NCBI RefSeq assembly: GCF_034651555.1
Contig: NZ_JAYEEQ010000039.1
Location: 1-6,794, forward strand
Direction of reading: 5' to 3'
From: Aurantibrevibacter litoralis
Lineage (GTDB): Bacteria; Bacteroidota; Bacteroidia; Flavobacteriales; Flavobacteriaceae
Length of the DNA: 6,794 nucleotides
The notes beneath the pieces are model-generated. The model ran no database searches. It was not told the origin of the DNA and was given only the letters and a program-made list of their open reading frames with translations. Both the position numbers and the translations under genes were made by a program. Shown here piece by piece: positions 1-6,309 of this stretch; within the stretch, counting starts at the first letter, position 1, and every line of letters starts with the position of its first letter.

Positions 1-46
1 CTGCGTTCCATAATACAGTAAATTTAGAATAAAAAATTAAACTTAA

Positions 47-136
47 ATTACTGTCCTATTTTTGGGGGAAATTATAGAAATTGCAAAACGAAAATATGGA
101 ATAAACGAAAAATATATAACTTTTGAATACAAATAA
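47..136 (+). pseudogene. Possible 3' end of a gene or gene remnant in unit 0
   Basis: One frame is open for 29 codons and stops at TAA 134-136, four bases before the first palindrome. That is the position where the other units end their genes. The predicted tail (LGEIIEIAKRKYGINEKY and onward) reads like ordinary protein. The same frame has stops at 38-40 and 44-46, and no ATG follows, so it is not an intact gene end as it stands. A second frame ends with TAA at 30-32. A frameshifted gene end, or chance in AT-rich DNA, would both explain this. No family is recognised. Confidence 0.25.
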
Positions 137-140
137 AAAC

Positions 141-280
141 TGGTGGCAACACTGTGTATAGCTCATTGCGGGGCAAGTGAATGACTCGAAAGTTTGCGAA
201 TTTTTGCTAACTTTACGACTTACTCGAAACAACTCGCTGTTTTATCCGCAACGAGCCATACACGAAGAACGTTATGCCTC
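141..280 (+). repeat. attC-like palindrome A (ends unit 0, starts unit 1)
   Basis: The left box GGTGGCAAC (142-150) and right box GTTATGCCTC (271-280) enclose a 126-bp core. The inner stem is 154-171 (GTGTATAGCTCATTGCGG) against 246-263 (CCGCAACGAGCCATACAC), 18 positions with two A/C oppositions on the top strand. The spacer between AAC and the stem is 3 bases on the left, and that between stem and GTT is 7 on the right. A smaller hairpin, AAAGTTTGC (189-197) with GCTAACTTT (206-214), lies inside. The outer boxes do not match each other beyond AAC/GTT. The right box matches the end of unit 1 instead. Palindrome G (6317-6442) is nearly the same sequence. Confidence 0.85.
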
Positions 281-335
281 ATTGTAGGACGACCGAGCAA
301 ACCGACAAACAACTGAACAAAATGACAAGGACAAT

Positions 336-1058
336 TTGACGACAGAACTAATCATATTATTCGCAATATCATTTCTCGCAGCGACAATTTCAGGAGCAGC
401 AGGTTTTGGTGGTGCATTAGTTTTGCTTCCTATTTTGACAAGTATAGTTGGAATAAAAGCAGCAGTTCCTATTTTGACAATCGGACAAATATTTGGCAAC
501 GCTTCAAGAGTTTGGTTCGGCAGACACGAACTCAAATGGAAACCAATCATTTTCTTTCTGCTGACCGCAATTCCTTTGACAATTTTAGGGAGTTATTTAT
601 TCACCGACATTGACAGCAACAAAATCAAAATCGGTATTGGCGTTTTTCTCATTCTGTTGGTCATTTATCGCAGGACAAAAATTAAGAAAATAGCACTTGG
701 CGACAAAGGAATGTTGCTTGGTGGCGGACTTACAGGTTTCTTATCAGGACTTGCAGGAAGTGCCGGCCCTCTTGGTGCTGCTTTTTTTCTTGGGCTTAAC
801 CTGACAGCAACTGTATACATAGCAAGTGAAGCGTTTACTGCCTTGACAATGCATCTAACCAAGACAATCGTTTACAATAAATATTCACTAATCGGACAGA
901 CTGAACTTTACTACGGACTTTTTATTGGTGTAGCAATGATTTTGGGAAGTTGGACTGGAAAGAAAATAATTGAGAAATTGAACCGAGAGAAATTTATTCT
1001 GCTCGTTGAAATTTTGCTCATAATATCAGGACTTCAACTCATATGGACAGCGATATGA
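336..1058 (+). CDS. TauE/SafE (TSUP) family membrane transporter
   Basis: This 240-residue, very hydrophobic protein looks like a sulfite exporter TauE/SafE family member. The family moves sulfur-containing or other organic anions across the inner membrane, and the substrate here cannot be told. About eight membrane segments are visible (roughly residues 4-22, 26-46, 69-89, 97-111, 125-145, 147-170, 190-207, 219-238). The two-fold repeat typical of the family shows as GFGGALVLLPIL near 23-34 and GFLSGLAGSAGPLGAAF near 134-150. The length fits the family. The start is TTG at 336; the frame upstream is open only to 288 and has no ATG. A purine run (327-331) lies four bases before it. A five-codon ORF from ATG 322 overlaps the start in another frame. 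The gene is the only one in unit 1. No promoter of its own is evident in the 64-base leader. Confidence 0.9.
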   Translation: MTTELIILFAISFLAATISGAAGFGGALVLLPILTSIVGIKAAVPILTIGQIFGNASRVWFGRHELKWKPIIFFLLTAIPLTILGSYLFTDIDSNKIKIGIGVFLILLVIYRRTKIKKIALGDKGMLLGGGLTGFLSGLAGSAGPLGAAFFLGLNLTATVYIASEAFTALTMHLTKTIVYNKYSLIGQTELYYGLFIGVAMILGSWTGKKIIEKLNREKFILLVEILLIISGLQLIWTAI

Positions 1059-1080
1059 CAGCGGACCGAAAAGAACAACG

Positions 1081-1218
1081 AAGGCATAACACGGGTTTTG
1101 CGTCAGGCGGGGTGACGTGCAAACTTGGAGCTTTGTGCTTCTATTCAAGTTCAGTGCTGGTTGACAGTTTTGTCCTCCGAAACCCGCCCGAACGCAAAGC
1201 CCGAAACCGTTGTAACAC
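1081..1218 (+). repeat. attC-like palindrome B (ends unit 1, starts unit 2)
   Basis: The left box AAGGCATAAC (1081-1090) is the reverse complement of the first nine bases of unit 1 (GTTATGCCT, 271-279). The right box GTTGTAACAC (1209-1218) starts unit 2 and does not match the left box. The core is 124 bp. The inner stem is 1093-1111 against 1183-1202 (GGGTTTTGCGTCAGGCGGG with CCCGCCCGAACGCAAAGCCC). It is the most GC-rich and most divergent of the seven, with a one-base bulge. A short inner repeat AACTTG (1122-1127) / CAAGTT (1146-1151) could extend the fold. The open frame through this element upstream of the lipoprotein gene is taken as chance. Confidence 0.8.
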
Positions 1219-1241
1219 ATTTACACAAAACCCACGGAAAA

Positions 1242-1721
1242 TTGAAATCAAAAATTAAATTATCAGCATTTACATTAATTTGCTTCACTTTAATGAGTTG
1301 TCCAGCTGGTCATTTTCACGATTATAAATATCTTGGTGTTGAACTAAAAAATGAACAAAATTCATCAACACGGATTGAATTTAATGAAAAAACTGATTTG
1401 TATTTAAGAGTTGGATATTATATTCAATTTATAGATGAAAAACAGAACGGATTATCAGCCGAAATAGAAGCCAATCCAAATTTTGATGGAAATTTAAATG
1501 ATTCAATTAAAGAAATAAAATCTTCAACATTTGGAAAATTGAACAGAACAAATAATATCTATGGAGCAAATCAAAATTTCGACTTAAAAAATACAATTTT
1601 ATATAATTTAACTTTTAACCATTACAACGAAACAAAAACTCTGAAGAAAATTAAAAACGATACTATTTCTATAGAATTTACAAACGGAAAAAAGTTAGTA
1701 TTCATCAGAAAATCGGAATAG
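1242..1721 (+). CDS. Small lipoprotein of unknown function
   Basis: From TTG at 1242 the product is 159 residues. It begins MKSKIKLSAFTLICFTLMSC, a basic start, a hydrophobic stretch and a lipobox (LMSC) whose Cys20 would be lipidated, so an outer- or inner-membrane-anchored protein facing the periplasm or outside is expected. The mature part is hydrophilic and probably beta-rich (LYLRVGYYIQF, ISIEFTNGKKLVF), with no motif I recognise. The frame is open upstream to an ATG at 1125, but that extension lies inside palindrome B and would bury the signal sequence, so TTG 1242 is preferred. The gene starts only 33 bases into unit 2, and its stop is six bases before the next palindrome's left box. 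No own promoter is visible. An immunity or stress lipoprotein is possible but unsupported. Confidence 0.75.
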   Translation: MKSKIKLSAFTLICFTLMSCPAGHFHDYKYLGVELKNEQNSSTRIEFNEKTDLYLRVGYYIQFIDEKQNGLSAEIEANPNFDGNLNDSIKEIKSSTFGKLNRTNNIYGANQNFDLKNTILYNLTFNHYNETKTLKKIKNDTISIEFTNGKKLVFIRKSE

Positions 1722-1727
1722 AAAAAC

Positions 1728-1867
1728 GTGTTACAACACCGTGTATAAGCCATTGCTAGGTCAGTGTTTCTTTGGAAAATCCTCGCGGATTTTCCATCGG
1801 AGTTTTGTACTTTTAATGGTTCGTGACGAGACACGCAACGGCTCATACACGAGAAACGTTGTGCGTA
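1728..1867 (+). repeat. attC-like palindrome C (ends unit 2, starts unit 3)
   Basis: The left box GTGTTACAAC (1728-1737) is a perfect 10-base reverse complement of the first bases of unit 2 (1209-1218). The right box GTTGTGCGTA (1858-1867) starts unit 3. The core is 126 bp. The inner stem CGTGTATAAGCCATTGC (1740-1756) pairs with GCAACGGCTCATACACG (1835-1851), with A opposite C at two positions five apart. Inside sits a perfect small hairpin, GGAAAATCC (1774-1782), loop TCGC, GGATTTTCC (1787-1795), also present in palindrome D. The inner stem is close in sequence to those of palindromes A and G. Confidence 0.88.
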
Positions 1868-1941
1868 ATTTGAGAAAAACTCGTTACTCAACCAAAAGCC
1901 CAGTTTACTCAATATGACTTTTCTGAAATTAAAAAGAAAAA

Positions 1942-1949
1942 TACATTTG
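1942..1949 (+). promoter_or_regulatory. Possible Bacteroidota -7 promoter element for the unit 3 gene
   Basis: TACATTTG matches the TAnnTTTG -7 consensus known for Bacteroidota and lies 19 bases before the ATG at 1969, so the untranslated leader would be very short. The -33 region is weak: only TTTTCTG (1919-1925) lies near the expected distance. A 14-codon ORF (ATG 1914 to TAA 1958) overlaps this motif and may be chance. Confidence 0.3.
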
Positions 1950-1968
1950 AGAAACTAAAACCAAATCA

Positions 1969-3348
1969 ATGAATAGACTAATTTTTTTATTTCTTTTAAC
2001 CTACCAATTTGGTCTTTCCCAAAACACCAATAAAGAAGTTTATTTGGTTCATAATTTGTACGCAACTGGATTCGATAATGATGAATATTTATATTCGACT
2101 GACAGCATAAAATTCGAAAACAATAGAAAAGTTTCTGACTTATTAAATGCAATTTTAAATGTTCATTCCATAAATGACATTTTTAGAGACTCGAAAATAG
2201 ACACTTTAAAAATATTAAATAACCCTTTAGATTTAATCAATAAGTATAAGCGTTCAAAAGTGGATTGGAATCAAGAGCAAAAAGATTTCATTAAACCTAA
2301 ACTTCAAGATTTAAAAAATTATAAAAAATACTATTCGGACTACCTTACCAATGGTTGTTGTATAACAATGCACCAAAGGTATCGAGATGAGTATCAAATT
2401 AAAATTTTTGAAAATAATCTTTTGGTAAATGAAATCACTTCAAGAAAATCTATTGGAGGCTTCAAAATACCTTGGACTAACTCATTAACTGGTGTAAAAA
2501 ATTATAATTTTGAGATTGAGGAAATAATTCTTGATTCAAGAAAAAAACCAAAACCTTTACAAGGAAATAGACTTCAAAAATATCTGACAAACAAAATAAT
2601 CGACTACAATATTACCAAACTTTATGAATTGTCAGCATATACATATAACAAGGAAATTAAGGAATTAGAAGCCGAATTTGATATTAAATACTTTGGAGAA
2701 GTATATGGACGTGGTAGGTATATTTGGGATGAACCACAAACGTTCAAAATCAAACTTCACAATAATGAAATGCTTGCAAATATAAACTTGGTTTTTATGG
2801 CTTCTAAACAAGGAAAATCCATTTATTCAAGAGATTCAATTATTAGTAACTATAAAAACCCATTAAAAAGAGTTCAGAATATCTCATTTATTACAGATTA
2901 CTTAAATGAAAATCCTGAAAGCACTTTAGATATATACTTTTTTAACAACAAAACGATTAATGAATATAATATTGACGGTGTAAATAAAAGTCCAGAAGAT
3001 TGGGAAAAACAGGACAATTACGTCAAAAGTTTAGAATGGTACAAAACAGCTGACATAAAACCGAGTTTTGATATTGAGAAAGCGATTAAAACCTCTGAAA
3101 AAAATAATTGTGGTTGCAATTATCGATTTGACAGAGAATTTATAGAACAAGCCATTTTTTTCGAGATAAGAAATAAAAATAATGATAGTTCTGTTTGGTT
3201 TTTGCTTCCAGACGATACTGTTTTATTATATTTAATGCAAGGTCAAAAAGTATTAGAGTATGATTACAAAGCGTTTGGAAATGAATACGCTGGAGTTCAA
3301 TGGCCTTGTAAAAGATTTGAACTAAATGGAAAACTAATAAAAAGATAA
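1969..3348 (+). CDS. Secreted protein of unknown function, 459 residues
   Basis: The N-terminus MNRLIFLFLLTYQFGLSQ is a clear signal peptide, probably cut after LSQ (residue 18), so the protein is exported to the periplasm, cell surface or medium. No lipobox is present. The mature part is hydrophilic and rich in Lys, Asn, Tyr and Ile. Cysteines are paired: Cys130-Cys131, Cys381-x-Cys383 (NNCGCNYRF) and Cys447 (WPCKRF), which could form disulfides or a metal site. Aromatic stretches (FGEVYGRGRYIWDEPQTF near 242-259) suggest a beta-rich fold. I recognise no family and do not see a C-terminal sorting domain. The start is the only ATG that yields the signal peptide. The gene is the sole cargo of unit 3, and its stop lies four bases before the left box of palindrome D. 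Confidence 0.85.
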   Translation: MNRLIFLFLLTYQFGLSQNTNKEVYLVHNLYATGFDNDEYLYSTDSIKFENNRKVSDLLNAILNVHSINDIFRDSKIDTLKILNNPLDLINKYKRSKVDWNQEQKDFIKPKLQDLKNYKKYYSDYLTNGCCITMHQRYRDEYQIKIFENNLLVNEITSRKSIGGFKIPWTNSLTGVKNYNFEIEEIILDSRKKPKPLQGNRLQKYLTNKIIDYNITKLYELSAYTYNKEIKELEAEFDIKYFGEVYGRGRYIWDEPQTFKIKLHNNEMLANINLVFMASKQGKSIYSRDSIISNYKNPLKRVQNISFITDYLNENPESTLDIYFFNNKTINEYNIDGVNKSPEDWEKQDNYVKSLEWYKTADIKPSFDIEKAIKTSEKNNCGCNYRFDREFIEQAIFFEIRNKNNDSSVWFLLPDDTVLLYLMQGQKVLEYDYKAFGNEYAGVQWPCKRFELNGKLIKR

Positions 3349-3352
3349 AAAC

Positions 3353-3489
3353 TACGCACAACAATGGCTATAAGTAATTGCTTGTTCTCGCCAACTTCTG
3401 AAAATCCTCGCGGATTTTCAGTTTGGTGTGTACTTGCAAAATTAAGTGCTAAACCACGCAACTACTCATAGCCGAGACCGTTGTGCGTC
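3353..3489 (+). repeat. attC-like palindrome D (ends unit 3, starts unit 4)
   Basis: The left box TACGCACAAC (3353-3362) is a perfect 10-base reverse complement of the start of unit 3 (1858-1867). The right box is GTTGTGCGTC (3480-3489). Here the two boxes of one element also nearly match, because units 3 and 4 have similar starts; they differ at base 10, and each matches its own unit better. The core is 123 bp. The inner stem GGCTATAAGTAATTGC (3366-3381) pairs with GCAACTACTCATAGCC (3458-3473) with two A/C oppositions five apart. The inner hairpin TGAAAATCC (3399-3407), loop TCGC, GGATTTTCA (3412-3420) is shared with palindrome C, and ATTAAGTGCTAAACC (3441-3455) resembles a stretch of palindrome E. 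Confidence 0.88.
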
Positions 3490-3507
3490 ATTATGACAAA
3501 AAAATAA

Positions 3508-3783
3508 ATGCCAAAAAAGAAGAAAAATATACCTTTCCAGTACCTAATTAAACAGTTAGGTACAAGTTCTGGCACGGCACTTTCAATCATTGCAATTCTT
3601 AGTGCAGGTTTTGGAGCAGGAGTTTATTATCAAAATCTTCAAAAAAACCTTGAAATCCTCGAAATCCAAAAGAATAATTTTATTGAAGTAAAATCGTTTA
3701 CAACCGAGCTTGAAAAACTGAGAATAGAGAAAAAAAGATTAATCCTTAAAATCGCTGATTATGAGCAAAAAAAATCAGAATAG
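3508..3783 (+). CDS. Small membrane-anchored coiled-coil protein
   Basis: The 91-residue product has a basic N-terminus (MPKKKKN), one likely membrane segment (about residues 22-41, GTALSIIAILSAGFGAGVYY), and a charged, heptad-like helix to the end (about 43-90), which predicts a coiled coil. By the positive-inside rule the N-terminus is cytoplasmic and the helix extracytoplasmic. No family is recognised. A tiny ORF (ATG 3493, MTKK, TAA 3505-3507) ends directly before this ATG in the same frame, so ribosomes could re-initiate here. The start lies only 28 bases into unit 4, leaving no room for a promoter inside the unit. The last 23 bases overlap the next gene, so the two are probably co-translated and may act together. 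Confidence 0.75.
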   Translation: MPKKKKNIPFQYLIKQLGTSSGTALSIIAILSAGFGAGVYYQNLQKNLEILEIQKNNFIEVKSFTTELEKLRIEKKRLILKIADYEQKKSE

Positions 3784-4441
3784 GTCTGTCAGCGATATTT
3801 TTAAAAGAATCTCAAATAATTTAGATTCTTTAAATAGTATTGAGAGCGAAAAAGACCCAAAATTAAAAAGAGAAATTAAAGAAGATATTAATGAACTCAA
3901 GCAATTTTTTAAAGGAATAAAAAAACTAATGTTAATTATGTTTTCATTGTTCATAATTGCGGTTGTTCTATTAGGATATACTATGTATCAGAATGAGAAA
4001 TTAAGATTTATGAATTCTGATTTAGAATCTAAAAAAGTTGATTCAATTATTAAAACAATAATGGACATCAAAGAAATTAAAACGGACAGTAATACAATAA
4101 GAACAACATACAATTACAAGACTCGCAATAATAATATTATAACTTATAGTGAGTTAGTCAATGAAAATGATAGCCTCAAAAGTAGTGTAGATAGTATTTC
4201 AATTTTAAGGTCAAAATTAAAATCGAAAATATCGTCACTTGAGCAAAAGTTGAATTTGGCAAAAGATAACTATGTTATTACTTTCCGAGAATTTTACAGA
4301 GTTAAAAATAAAGACACAATTAATTACATTCAAATTATAAGTCGTAAAGCTGATTCGGCATTTATGTTACTTAATCATTATCGAGACAATCTTTATTATG
4401 ACAAAGATGAAGATGTTTGGTACATTAGAGATGAAAAATAA
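3761..4441 (+). CDS. Single-pass membrane protein with long coiled-coil domain
   Basis: This 226-residue product has a charged cytoplasmic N-terminal part (1-54, helical), one membrane segment at about 56-76 (LMLIMFSLFIIAVVLLGYTM), and a long extracytoplasmic part with predicted coiled coil (about 130-170, NDSLKSSVDSISILRSKLKS and on). It ends in a Tyr/Asp-rich tail (YYDKDEDVWYIRDEK). No known domain is recognised. The ATG at 3761 lies inside the end of the upstream gene (23-base overlap, different frame), pointing to translational coupling. Both genes share the layout of one membrane segment followed by a coiled coil, so a hetero-oligomer is plausible but only inferred. The TAA stop (4439-4441) is one base from the left box of palindrome E and lies within the unit's terminal inverted repeat. 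Confidence 0.8.
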   Translation: MSKKNQNRSVSDIFKRISNNLDSLNSIESEKDPKLKREIKEDINELKQFFKGIKKLMLIMFSLFIIAVVLLGYTMYQNEKLRFMNSDLESKKVDSIIKTIMDIKEIKTDSNTIRTTYNYKTRNNNIITYSELVNENDSLKSSVDSISILRSKLKSKISSLEQKLNLAKDNYVITFREFYRVKNKDTINYIQIISRKADSAFMLLNHYRDNLYYDKDEDVWYIRDEK

Positions 4442-4442
4442 C

Positions 4443-4582
4443 GACGCACAACAGCGCATATAGTTTATGGCGGAATTAGTGCTAAACCCAAAGTTTTTGT
4501 ATTTTTATAAACGTAATTACTAATCCGAAAAATTTGCGCTTGTTTGCCCGCCACAAACCATATGCGCAAACCGTTACCACCA
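4443..4582 (+). repeat. attC-like palindrome E (ends unit 4, starts unit 5)
   Basis: The left box GACGCACAAC (4443-4452) is a perfect 10-base reverse complement of the start of unit 4 (3480-3489). After a mismatch at base 11 the match runs four bases more (ATAA at 4438-4441 with TTAT at 3491-3494). The right box GTTACCACCA (4573-4582) starts unit 5 and is unrelated to the left. The core is 126 bp. The inner stem GCGCATATAGTTTATGGCGG (4454-4473) pairs with CCGCCACAAACCATATGCGC (4548-4567), with two A/C oppositions five apart. A nested stem GGAATTAGT / ACTAATCC (about 4472-4480 and 4518-4525) follows. Confidence 0.88.
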
Positions 4583-4623
4583 ATGCGACCAAAAGACAAC
4601 TAAGTGCATAAATTTTATTACTT

Positions 4624-4672
4624 TCTATACATATGGATTTTTAAATGTATAGATTTTGTTGTTTTCTATACA
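4624..4672. promoter_or_regulatory. Three operator-like copies of TCTATACA upstream of the Fic gene
   Basis: TCTATACAT (4624-4632) and ATGTATAGA (4645-4653) form a perfect 9-base inverted repeat with a 12-base spacer. A third copy, TCTATACA (4665-4672), repeats the first in direct orientation inside the promoter spacer. The spacing and the position over the promoter fit binding sites for a dimeric repressor. The winged-helix domain at the end of the downstream Fic protein is a natural candidate for autoregulation, which is inference. Confidence 0.6.
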
Positions 4673-4688
4673 AAAGGAATTATCTTTG
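4659..4688 (+). promoter_or_regulatory. Bacteroidota-type promoter of the Fic gene
   Basis: TATCTTTG (4681-4688) matches the TAnnTTTG -7 consensus exactly, and TTG (4659-4661) lies 19 bases upstream as a -33 element. Transcription would start near 4695, about 20 bases before ATG 4715. One TCTATACA copy falls between the two elements, so a bound protein would block polymerase. This suggests the unit carries its own regulated promoter rather than depending on read-through. Confidence 0.55.
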
Positions 4689-4714
4689 AATAGATTTTTA
4701 GAAATTCTTTACAA

Positions 4715-5785
4715 ATGACAACTTGGGGACTAACAGATTTGCCTTTAAACGTTGATTTAGAAACAAAAAGGGTACTGAAAGCTTTGCCTGCTGCACATGC
4801 TGCATTAGCGGAGCTGAAAGGAATTGCATCTACAATACCAAACCAGAATATCTTAATTAATACACTTGGATTACAAGAAGCAAAGGACAGTTCAGCAATT
4901 GAAAACATTATTACAACACATGATGATTTATATAAATCAGAACTAAACCTTGATGCATTCAAATCACTTCAAGCTAAAGAAGTTCAGAATTATATTGCAG
5001 CGCTAAAGAAAGGATTTGAATTAATTACAAAAACAGAGTTGTTGACAAACAAGAGTATTTTACAAATTCAGGAAGTACTAGAAGACAACAAAGCTGGATT
5101 CAGAAAGCTACCTGGTACTGCACTGAAAAACGCTGCAACAGGAGAGACAATTTATACACCGCCGCAAGATTATGATGAAATACTACGGTTAATGGCAAAT
5201 CTTGAACGTTATATCAATGATTCAGAAATGCAAGACTGTGACCCTTTAATAAAAATGGCAATTATACATTTCCAATTTGAAAGTATCCATCCATTTTATG
5301 ACGGAAACGGTAGAACTGGCAGAATTATTAATATTCTCTATTTAATTTTAGAGAAACTGCAATCTTTGCCAATCTTATATTTGAGCAATTATATCATTAA
5401 GAACAAATCGGACTATTATCATTTTTTACAAAAAGTTAGAGACGAAAATTTGTGGGAAGATTGGGTGTTGTTTATGATTAAAGGTGTTGAACAAACATCA
5501 AGGGAAACAATTGAATTAATCACTAAGATTAAGGAATTAATGCTTGATTACAAACATCGACTTCGTGATAATTATAAGTTTTATAGTCAAGATTTACTAA
5601 ATAATTTATTCAAACATCCTTACACCAAGATTGAATTTGTTGTCAATGACTTAGGCGTTTCAAGACTAACGGCAGCTAATTATTTGAATAAACTGGCAGA
5701 AGATAAAATGCTTAGGAAAGACAAATTAGGAACGGGAAATTATTACATCAATGAGGAATTATTTAACTTATTGACAAAAAGATAA
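4715..5785 (+). CDS. Fic family protein (AMP transferase-like) with C-terminal winged helix
   Basis: The 356-residue cytoplasmic protein carries the Fic core motif HPFYDGNGRTGR at residues 192-203, matching HxFx(D/E)GNGRxxR with catalytic His192 and the Gly/Asn/Arg phosphate loop intact. The flap TIYTPP (145-150), which positions the target, is also present. An inhibitory-helix motif SSAIEN (59-64, Glu63) lies N-terminal to the core, as in class II Fic proteins that are self-inhibited. Family members usually transfer AMP from ATP to a hydroxyl side chain of a target protein; the target here is unknown. Residues about 300-345 (YTKIEFVVNDLGVSRLTAAN onward) look like a winged helix-turn-helix, so DNA binding is likely. 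Length and order match common bacterial Fic/HTH proteins. It is the sole gene of unit 5, with its own promoter and operator-like repeats. No separate antitoxin gene lies beside it. Confidence 0.93.
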   Translation: MTTWGLTDLPLNVDLETKRVLKALPAAHAALAELKGIASTIPNQNILINTLGLQEAKDSSAIENIITTHDDLYKSELNLDAFKSLQAKEVQNYIAALKKGFELITKTELLTNKSILQIQEVLEDNKAGFRKLPGTALKNAATGETIYTPPQDYDEILRLMANLERYINDSEMQDCDPLIKMAIIHFQFESIHPFYDGNGRTGRIINILYLILEKLQSLPILYLSNYIIKNKSDYYHFLQKVRDENLWEDWVLFMIKGVEQTSRETIELITKIKELMLDYKHRLRDNYKFYSQDLLNNLFKHPYTKIEFVVNDLGVSRLTAANYLNKLAEDKMLRKDKLGTGNYYINEELFNLLTKR

Positions 5786-5793
5786 AAACGCAC

Positions 5794-5929
5794 AGGTGGT
5801 AACACGTGTTATAAAAAATTGCCGGATTTGCAAGTATTCAATCGGCTCAATCCCGCGCCAAATCTTTATCGTGCCGATAAAGAATTACCACGCGGTCGGC
5901 AACTTTTCATACCACCACCGTTGCCACAC
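5794..5929 (+). repeat. attC-like palindrome F (ends unit 5, starts unit 6)
   Basis: The left box GGTGGTAAC (5795-5803) is the reverse complement of the first nine bases of unit 5 (4573-4581). After mismatches at bases 10 and 11, four more bases match (CGCA at 5789-5792 with TGCG at 4584-4587). The right box GTTGCCACAC is 5920-5929. The core is 122 bp, the shortest. The inner stem GTGTTATAAAAAATTGCCG (5806-5824) pairs with CGGCAACTTTTCATACCAC (5897-5915), again with A opposite C at two positions five apart. A perfect inner hairpin TCTTTATCG (5863-5871) / CGATAAAGA (5875-5883) is framed by CCGCG and CGCGG. Confidence 0.85.
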
Positions 5930-6309
5930 ATATATTGAAAGATATTCTGTTGAAAAAAACGATCTGATTTTTAGTGAAAATTCGACTTTAAAAATGACAC
6001 CGAAAGGCTGAAAAAACAGACCGATTTTCCGCTCGGAACGAATTACCGAATTGAGAATTTTAGTTAACGGGAAAACGAAATTTACGCGCGAAACGAGTTG
6101 CCGAAATGAGGATTTTAGTTAACCGGAAAACGGAATTTTGCTCGGATCGAATACACGAAACGCTAAATTATAGGATTCGAATTCGATTTTAGTTGAGTGA
6201 CAGACCGAAAATCCGAGCCGTGAATTATCTGAACAGAAAGAGATTAACCGAATTGCAAAATCCGGCTAGAGTAGAGACCGAACGGAATAAAAAAAAATGA
6301 TAAAAATAC
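5921..6309 (+). other. Unit 6: apparently noncoding cassette body
   Basis: This stretch of almost 400 bases lies between two palindromes and holds no convincing gene on either strand. The longest open frame on + ends at 6011 and reads in from palindrome F; its part inside the unit (IERYSVEKNDLIFSENSTL and onward) has no ATG until three codons before MTPKG. It might be a remnant of a gene end. The rest is dominated by a degenerate tandem repeat and by CCGAA/GAAAA-rich sequence. The unit's ends still match: GTTGCCACAC at the start and GTGTGGCAAC (6310-6319) at the end are exact reverse complements, so it looks like an intact unit without a protein. A structured RNA, a regulatory cargo or a decayed gene are all possible. 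Confidence 0.6.
6031..6159 (+). repeat. Degenerate tandem repeat, period about 55 bp
   Basis: Copy 1 (about 6031-6085) and copy 2 (about 6086-6139) align at a 55-base offset: ACGAATTACCGAA (6038-6050) with ACGAGTTGCCGAA (6093-6105), and ATTTTAGTTAAC (6057-6068) with ATTTTAGTTAAC (6112-6123). A partial third copy starts at GCTCGGATCGAATACACGAA (6140-6159), resembling GCTCGGAACGAATTACCGAA (6031-6050). A stray ATTTTAGTTGAG lies at 6186-6197. The repeat has no coding frame that persists across copies. Confidence 0.7.

Noticed and set aside
272..550. 92-codon ORF opposite the start of the TauE gene
   Set aside because: It is antisense to a well-supported membrane protein gene and has no features of its own.
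1125..1241. N-terminal extension of the lipoprotein ORF to ATG 1125
   Set aside because: It lies inside palindrome B and crosses the unit boundary, and it would place the signal sequence and lipobox in the middle of the protein.
5796..6011. 71-codon ORF across palindrome F
   Set aside because: Most of it is the palindrome itself, and it crosses the unit boundary. The residues have no recognisable pattern.
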